The notes under the pieces were generated by a model. That model saw only the letters and a program-made list of their open reading frames with translations, searched no databases and was not told the origin of the DNA. This document shows, piece after piece, positions 32,544-36,560 of a DNA stretch of 36,560 nucleotides. Source of the DNA: Candidatus Rifleibacteriota bacterium (GTDB lineage Bacteria; Riflebacteria; Ozemobacteria; Ozemobacterales; Ozemobacteraceae). The position numbers and the translations under genes were made by a program. The first letter of the stretch is position 1; every line of letters begins with the position of its first letter. The stretch lies in the NCBI GenBank assembly GCA_022704885.1, contig JAKJFO010000021.1, positions 1 to 36,560 on the forward strand, written 5' to 3'.

Positions 32544-33590
32544 TTGTTACAGATAATCTTCATAATATTCTCGGCGATCGCAACACTGTTTTTCGTGCTG
32601 CTGCTGTTCTCGCTGCTGGGTAAACCGCCGGGCGAAGAAGTCCGCGCCCGCATGGAACAGTATCTGGTCGAAACCGAGATGGCGGCCTCAGATTATCACG
32701 ACCCTGATGAAGAAGCCACGCCTCGTGAAGACATCGAGAATACCGACGACGACTGGGTAAAAGAAAACCGCGGCGGGCAGGGCGGCATAAAAAAGATCGT
32801 CGCCAATGTCGGCACGATAATTACGCCGCGCGGCATGGCGATGAGAATAGCTGCAGAACTTGCCAAGGCCGACGTTCCGCTAAAAGCGAACGAATATGTT
32901 GCCATCCAGTTTCTGGCGGTAACACTGTCGCTGTCTTTCGGCATGATCATCTTCAAGAACATAGCGGTTGCAGTCGGTCTGGCTGTGCTCGGCTACTTTA
33001 CGCCAGTAGTCTGGGTAAAAATCAAAAAAATGCAGCGCGTGCGTGAATTCAACGAACAGATTCTCGACACGCTGATAATGCTGGCAAATGGTCTCAAGGC
33101 CGGCTACTCGTTTCTCCAGGCAATGGAGATGGTCTCTCGCGAAGCTCCGCCTCCCATGGGCAAAGAACTCAAGCGCGTCCTCAAAGAAAACAGCCTTGGC
33201 GTAAATCTTGAAGACACTCTTCTGGCACTCAACGATCGCGTCGAAAGCGAAGACTGGGATCTGGTAACCACAGTCGTTCTAATTCAGAGACAGGTTGGTG
33301 GTAACCTCGCCGAGATTCTCGACAAAATCGGTTTCGTCATCAGGCAGCGCATGAAAATTAAGGGGGATATTCAGACCAAGACGGCACAGGCAAAGATATC
33401 CGGCTTACTGGTCGGCACTCTACCGCTTGGCATAGGCTTTATGATTTATCTGATCAACCCCAAATTTATTATGAAACTTTTCACCTTTAAAAGTGGCGCT
33501 TTTAGAGGTTGGTATGTGGTACTTTTCGGGATTTTCTGGGAAGTCCTGGGCATGTACATCATTATGAAAATCGTCGATATCGAAGTGTGA
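32544..33590 (+). CDS. tadB: Tad pilus inner-membrane platform protein TadB
   Basis: A 348-residue T2SSF-type membrane protein forming the assembly platform with TadC. An N-terminal hydrophobic helix (IIFIIFSAIATLFFVLLLFSLL) is followed by an acidic cytoplasmic stretch, central helices and the T2SSF domain (MLANGLKAGYSFLQAMEMVSRE; TVVLIQRQVGGNLAEILDKI). It starts with TTG at 32544, with GAGGAT of the tadA end as ribosome-binding site. It ends 10 nt before tadC. Confidence 0.93.
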   Translation: MLQIIFIIFSAIATLFFVLLLFSLLGKPPGEEVRARMEQYLVETEMAASDYHDPDEEATPREDIENTDDDWVKENRGGQGGIKKIVANVGTIITPRGMAMRIAAELAKADVPLKANEYVAIQFLAVTLSLSFGMIIFKNIAVAVGLAVLGYFTPVVWVKIKKMQRVREFNEQILDTLIMLANGLKAGYSFLQAMEMVSREAPPPMGKELKRVLKENSLGVNLEDTLLALNDRVESEDWDLVTTVVLIQRQVGGNLAEILDKIGFVIRQRMKIKGDIQTKTAQAKISGLLVGTLPLGIGFMIYLINPKFIMKLFTFKSGAFRGWYVVLFGIFWEVLGMYIIMKIVDIEV

Positions 33591-33600
33591 GGAAGTATAA

Positions 33601-34551
33601 ATGAATCTGTTATTTATCATAGTCGGCGGATTTATAGTATTTCTGGTAATCTTGCTGCTGTTTCCATCTGGCGGCAAAAGCGATATTCAGAACCGACTGG
33701 CAGCCTTCGACGAAGGCATGCCTGCCGACTCGGTTGCAACCGTTCAGGAAGCGGAGCTCAACAAGCCATTTGTAGATCGGGTAATCAGGCCGTTTCTGGC
33801 AAGAATGGCCGGGAAACGCGACCCCAAAGACCTCAAGAAGGTTCAAAAAAGTTCGCTAAAAAAGGAACTGGCTCAGGCAGGGTATCCAGGCGGACTCACC
33901 GTCACCGAATTCGCTGTTTTGCAAAATCTTTTCAGAGTAATATTTCCCGCTACCATAGCAGCCATGTGCCTGGTTTTTCTTCCTGGATTGCTGGTATTGG
34001 GGACGGCTGTCGGAGCAATCCTTGGCTTTCTCGGGCCCAGACTATTTATCCAGCGAAGAATTGCCGATCGCCTGCACAAAATTCAGCGCCAACTGCCTGA
34101 CGTTCTTGACCTGCTTACCGTCGCGGTAGAAGCCGGCCTTGGTTTTGACGCGGCCTGCGACAAAGTTGTCGAAAAAATGCGCGGTCCGATCCCTGAGGAA
34201 TTCAGCCTAACTCTGCGCCATATGCGCATGGGTCAAGCGCGACGTGATGCTTTCAAAGGCATGGCCGAACGCGTAGATCACCCAGATCTCAACGGCTTTG
34301 TTTCAGCAATTATCCAGGCTGACCAGCTAGGTGTTTCGATCGGCCAGGTTCTGCGCATCCAGTCAGAGCAATTGCGCGACAAGCGCCGGCAACGTGCAGA
34401 AGAAGAAGCAGCCAAGGCTCCGGTTAAAATGATGATTCCGCTGGTTTTCTTTATTTTTCCCAACGTCGGTATCGTTATCGGCGCTCCAGCTGCATTCCAG
34501 ATCGTCGATGAAATGAGCAAAACCAAAATGGCTGGTGGCGAAGGGCAGTGA
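33601..34551 (+). CDS. tadC: Tad pilus inner-membrane platform protein TadC
   Basis: A 316-residue T2SSF-type protein, partner of TadB. Hydrophobic segments lie at the N-terminus (LLFIIVGGFIVFLVILLLF), in the middle (VIFPATIAAMCLVFLPGLLVLG) and near the C-terminus (VFFIFPNVGIVIGAPAAF). The conserved LPDVLDLLTVAVEAGLGFDAA and VSAIIQADQLGVSIGQVL blocks are typical of TadC. GAGGAAG precedes the ATG. The stop overlaps the start of the DUF192 gene. Confidence 0.94.
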   Translation: MNLLFIIVGGFIVFLVILLLFPSGGKSDIQNRLAAFDEGMPADSVATVQEAELNKPFVDRVIRPFLARMAGKRDPKDLKKVQKSSLKKELAQAGYPGGLTVTEFAVLQNLFRVIFPATIAAMCLVFLPGLLVLGTAVGAILGFLGPRLFIQRRIADRLHKIQRQLPDVLDLLTVAVEAGLGFDAACDKVVEKMRGPIPEEFSLTLRHMRMGQARRDAFKGMAERVDHPDLNGFVSAIIQADQLGVSIGQVLRIQSEQLRDKRRQRAEEEAAKAPVKMMIPLVFFIFPNVGIVIGAPAAFQIVDEMSKTKMAGGEGQ

Positions 34552-34916
34552 TGACAACATTGCGAGTAACCAATACCAGGGGCGAGAGCCTGGTCGCCGA
34601 CCGGGTAAAAGTTGCTGACAGCTTCTGGCAGCGCTTTCGCGGCATGATGCTGACGCCGGAACCTTCCGACGGTGAGGGTCTGCTGTTGTCGCCCTGCAAT
34701 TCGATACACATGATGTTCATGCTCTACCCGATCGACGCGATTTTTCTCGATGCCGGTCTCAAAATCAGGGCACTCTACGAAAAATTGCCGCCCTGGATCG
34801 GCTTTTCAAGTATTCATAAAGACGTGAATTCTGTTCTTGAACTAAAATCAGGAACTATCAACAAAACAGGCGTCAGGATCGATGATATCCTGAGAATGGA
34901 GAGGACAGAGTGTTGA
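34551..34916 (+). CDS. DUF192 protein
   Basis: A 121-residue protein of the DUF192 (COG1430) family, whose function is not settled. The signature is clear: VADSFWQRFRGMML, GLLLSPCNSIHMMFMLYPIDAIFLD, and a closing VLELKSGTI. Many homologues carry a signal peptide; this one does not. ATG 34551 overlaps the tadC stop as TGATG; GTG 34548, one codon earlier, is an alternative. DUF192 genes often sit at the end of tad or type II secretion clusters, and its tight coupling here suggests a shared role, by inference. Confidence 0.88.
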   Translation: MTTLRVTNTRGESLVADRVKVADSFWQRFRGMMLTPEPSDGEGLLLSPCNSIHMMFMLYPIDAIFLDAGLKIRALYEKLPPWIGFSSIHKDVNSVLELKSGTINKTGVRIDDILRMERTEC

Positions 34917-34957
34917 ATAATATTGGTAAATCTAGTGCCCTCAAAGGAGACCGAGGC

Positions 34958-36127
34958 ATGAAGGAAAAATATTCTATGTTCAGATTCGTTTTCGCCTCAC
35001 TGGCATGCTGCCTGCTGGCAGCTGCATTGATAACCGGCTGCGGCGGCGGCAACAACCCGTCCGGCCCAACCAGTTCGACAACAGCAGCCGCTGCCTACGA
35101 CAACTTCCCTTCAAATGCGACAGGAAGTGTTACTTTGAACGGCCTGCTCATCGATCTGACTACCCAGAACCTTATCAATTCTACAGCTGCAGATATCTAT
35201 ATCACAGTAGAATATATTGGCACTTCATACAAAAAGACCATAGCTGCTGTTGATAATCGTGCATTTACCTTCTTTGAACTTCCTGAAGGTCAGTATATGA
35301 TTACAGTAGAAGACAAAGGTGGCGTCTACGATCCTTCTAATCCTCTGATTCAGGAATTATCAGCGGGAAAGGTCAATATATCCATACCTTTGTCGCCAAA
35401 AACAGGTACTGCAACGACGTCTTCATTGAATTTCTTTGCCACTGTCCTCGACGGATCTCTTAAGAACCCGATAATGTTTGCAACTGTTGATGTGACTATT
35501 GAAAATGTCGCGAACCTGACATTCCAGGCCACAACTCTGCAAACAGGTGAATTTTCTCTTCTTGGACTGGCATCCGGGACTTATACAGTCAAAATATCTA
35601 AAGACGGATATGTCGAGGTATCAAAAACACTTATCATCAGCGACAAAATTATGTTTGGCAACCAGGAAATCGTTGCCGCAGATATAGATACCTTCAAAGA
35701 CGGTGGTGGTACTAACAGAACAGGTTATTATCTCGGGGAACTCCTCATGTCACCCAAGTTTACCAATACTGGCGGACTTGCCGGAATTCTGCTTGATGCC
35801 AATAAAAACCCGATTCCCTCAACAACCAAACTCGATCTGATTTATCTCAAGACCCCTAAAGACCCGGTAGGCCCGGGAACTATCATTCCTAATGTCAAGC
35901 CTAATGTTCTTGGTTATGTTTCGTTCAAGAATCTGCCGGCAGGTGAATATGTTCTGGCTGAAGCAAACGACTACGTAACCCCAACCATAAACTGGACAGC
36001 CTCTGCAACCTATGATGCAGATGGCAACATCTCGGGTTGGTCCTTTACCCCCGCCAGCAAGCTGGTAACTCGCATCTGGCTCGGCGTTACTCCTGGCCTT
36101 GTAACTCCGATACCTGAACAGGAATAG
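34958..36127 (+). CDS. Lipoprotein with Cna-B/carboxypeptidase-regulatory-like repeats in the tad operon
   Basis: A 389-residue predicted lipoprotein. The signal peptide ends AAALITGC with Cys28 as lipid site, followed by a GGGNNPSGP linker. Three beta-sandwich segments are visible: VTLNGLLIDL to ELPEGQYMITVEDKGG, FFATVLDGSL to GLASGTYTVKISKDGY, and GLAGILLDAN to NLPAGEYVLAEAND. The open frame starts at 34910, but ATG 34958 has AAGGAGA seven bases upstream and gives a normal signal peptide. It lacks the CEKG motif of lipoproteins A-C. It may serve the outer-membrane side of the pilus or adhesion. A strong terminator follows. Confidence 0.87.
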   Translation: MKEKYSMFRFVFASLACCLLAAALITGCGGGNNPSGPTSSTTAAAAYDNFPSNATGSVTLNGLLIDLTTQNLINSTAADIYITVEYIGTSYKKTIAAVDNRAFTFFELPEGQYMITVEDKGGVYDPSNPLIQELSAGKVNISIPLSPKTGTATTSSLNFFATVLDGSLKNPIMFATVDVTIENVANLTFQATTLQTGEFSLLGLASGTYTVKISKDGYVEVSKTLIISDKIMFGNQEIVAADIDTFKDGGGTNRTGYYLGELLMSPKFTNTGGLAGILLDANKNPIPSTTKLDLIYLKTPKDPVGPGTIIPNVKPNVLGYVSFKNLPAGEYVLAEANDYVTPTINWTASATYDADGNISGWSFTPASKLVTRIWLGVTPGLVTPIPEQE

Positions 36128-36140
36128 TAGAAATCTCTGG

Positions 36141-36179
36141 AATGAACCTGTCCAACAGACAGGTTCATTCTTTTTTTTT
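36141..36179 (+). terminator. Rho-independent terminator of the tad operon
   Basis: AATGAACCTGTC (36141-36152), a CAACA loop and GACAGGTTCATT (36158-36169) form a 12-bp stem, followed by C and nine T's. Confidence 0.95.
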
Positions 36180-36201
36180 GTAACCCGAAATAGAGGATTT
36201 T

Positions 36202-36219
36202 CTGAAACAAAAATTTCAG
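36202..36219. promoter_or_regulatory. Inverted repeat beside the -35 of the last promoter
   Basis: CTGAAA (36202-36207) and TTTCAG (36214-36219) are separated by 6 nt and end 6 bp before the -35 box. It could be a regulator-binding site; low confidence. Confidence 0.25.
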
Positions 36220-36225
36220 GTTTGT

Positions 36226-36254
36226 TTGAGCATGATTTTTGCTTATATTATATT
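36226..36254 (+). promoter_or_regulatory. Promoter of the TadE/G-like gene
   Basis: TTGAGC (36226-36231), a 17-bp spacer and TATATT (36249-36254). The leader would be about 26 nt and includes AAGGGGG before the ATG at 36287. Confidence 0.6.
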
Positions 36255-36286
36255 AGAGAATGTTTTTGCCATAAGGGGGCAACTCC

Positions 36287-36560
36287 ATGTTTAAGAAAAA
36301 TTTGTTGAATGTGCGACGGGGTGGCGCACTTGTGATGACCGGTCTGGCCGCTATTTTCATGTTGGGCATGACCGCTCTGGTAACCGACATTGGCTATCTT
36401 TATTACAGCCAGTCGCATCTACAGACAGCAGTGAACGCTGGCTGGAAGGCTGGCTATGACAGAATGCTCGAAATAGTTCAAGGAGCTTACGCTCCTGCTC
36501 CCGGCAGTACCCAGGATCAGGCGATAAGAGCGCATATTCTCGATGTGATGGCACAGAATG
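36287..36560 (+). CDS. TadE/TadG-like pilus-associated protein (N-terminal part)
   Basis: Ninety-one codons are present and the gene runs off the window. A short basic N-terminus (MFKKNLLNVRRGGALV) leads into a hydrophobic helix (MTGLAAIFMLGMTALVTDIG), then YLYYSQSHLQTAVNAGWKAGYD, the usual pattern of TadG/TadE-type minor pilins in which the helix is followed by a Q/A-rich segment. It has its own promoter and ribosome-binding site after the operon terminator, so it begins a second tad transcript. Confidence 0.85.
   Translation, partial: MFKKNLLNVRRGGALVMTGLAAIFMLGMTALVTDIGYLYYSQSHLQTAVNAGWKAGYDRMLEIVQGAYAPAPGSTQDQAIRAHILDVMAQN

Overview
This window comes from a bacterial chromosome, most likely an uncultured, double-membraned, anaerobic or fermentative lineage. 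A secretin gene (outer-membrane pore) and several lipoproteins support two membranes. A bacterial microcompartment (BMC) operon with iron-sulfur electron carriers supports a fermentative, low-oxygen life. The gene mix (sugar-phosphate type BMC, Tad pilus cluster, GCEKG lipoprotein family) would fit a deep-branching group such as Candidatus Riflebacteria, but that placement is a guess. No tRNA, rRNA, CRISPR array, transposase or phage gene was seen.

Layout. (1) 1-4438: the tail of an unknown gene, a sigma-54 activator without a receiver domain, a convergent M55 D-aminopeptidase, and uvrB. (2) 4439-4811: an unexplained gap with a strong terminator, a 28-nt perfect palindrome and a promoter. (3) 4812-10868: a compact BMC operon. 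Its order is a flavoprotein-like/TPI-like fusion, PduL phosphotransacylase, BMC-H, BMC-P, CoA-acylating aldehyde dehydrogenase, PduS-like iron-sulfur flavoprotein, PduT-like BMC-T, and an RpiB-like isomerase. A second 28-nt palindrome of the same design follows the operon. (4) 11020-12165: deoB from its own promoter. (5) 12256-16841: three paralogous lipoproteins with carboxypeptidase-regulatory/Cna-B-like domains around a 0.47-kb gap. (6) 16957-23081, minus strand: a tight housekeeping operon obg, nadD-yqeK fusion, LCP protein, queA, tgt and a TPR protein. (7) 23223-26389: a DegT-family sugar aminotransferase and a Wzz/BY-kinase-like polysaccharide protein. (8) 26454-36560: a Tad/Flp pilus cluster (prepilin peptidase, CpaB, secretin, TadZ, TadA, TadB, TadC), a DUF192 protein, a fourth lipoprotein, and the start of a TadE/G-like pseudopilin.

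How the genes may work together. DeoB converts (deoxy)ribose-1-phosphate to the 5-phosphate. In known sugar-phosphate BMCs an aldolase then releases acetaldehyde inside the shell, the aldehyde dehydrogenase makes acetyl-CoA, and PduL makes acetyl-phosphate for ATP. The aldolase (deoC) is not in the window, and neither is an alcohol dehydrogenase. Redox balance therefore probably depends on the PduS/PduT-like electron route through the shell. The most unusual protein is the first gene of the operon, a fusion whose C-terminal barrel resembles triosephosphate isomerase but lacks its catalytic histidine motif. The tad cluster, lipoproteins and polysaccharide genes together suggest a surface-attached lifestyle.
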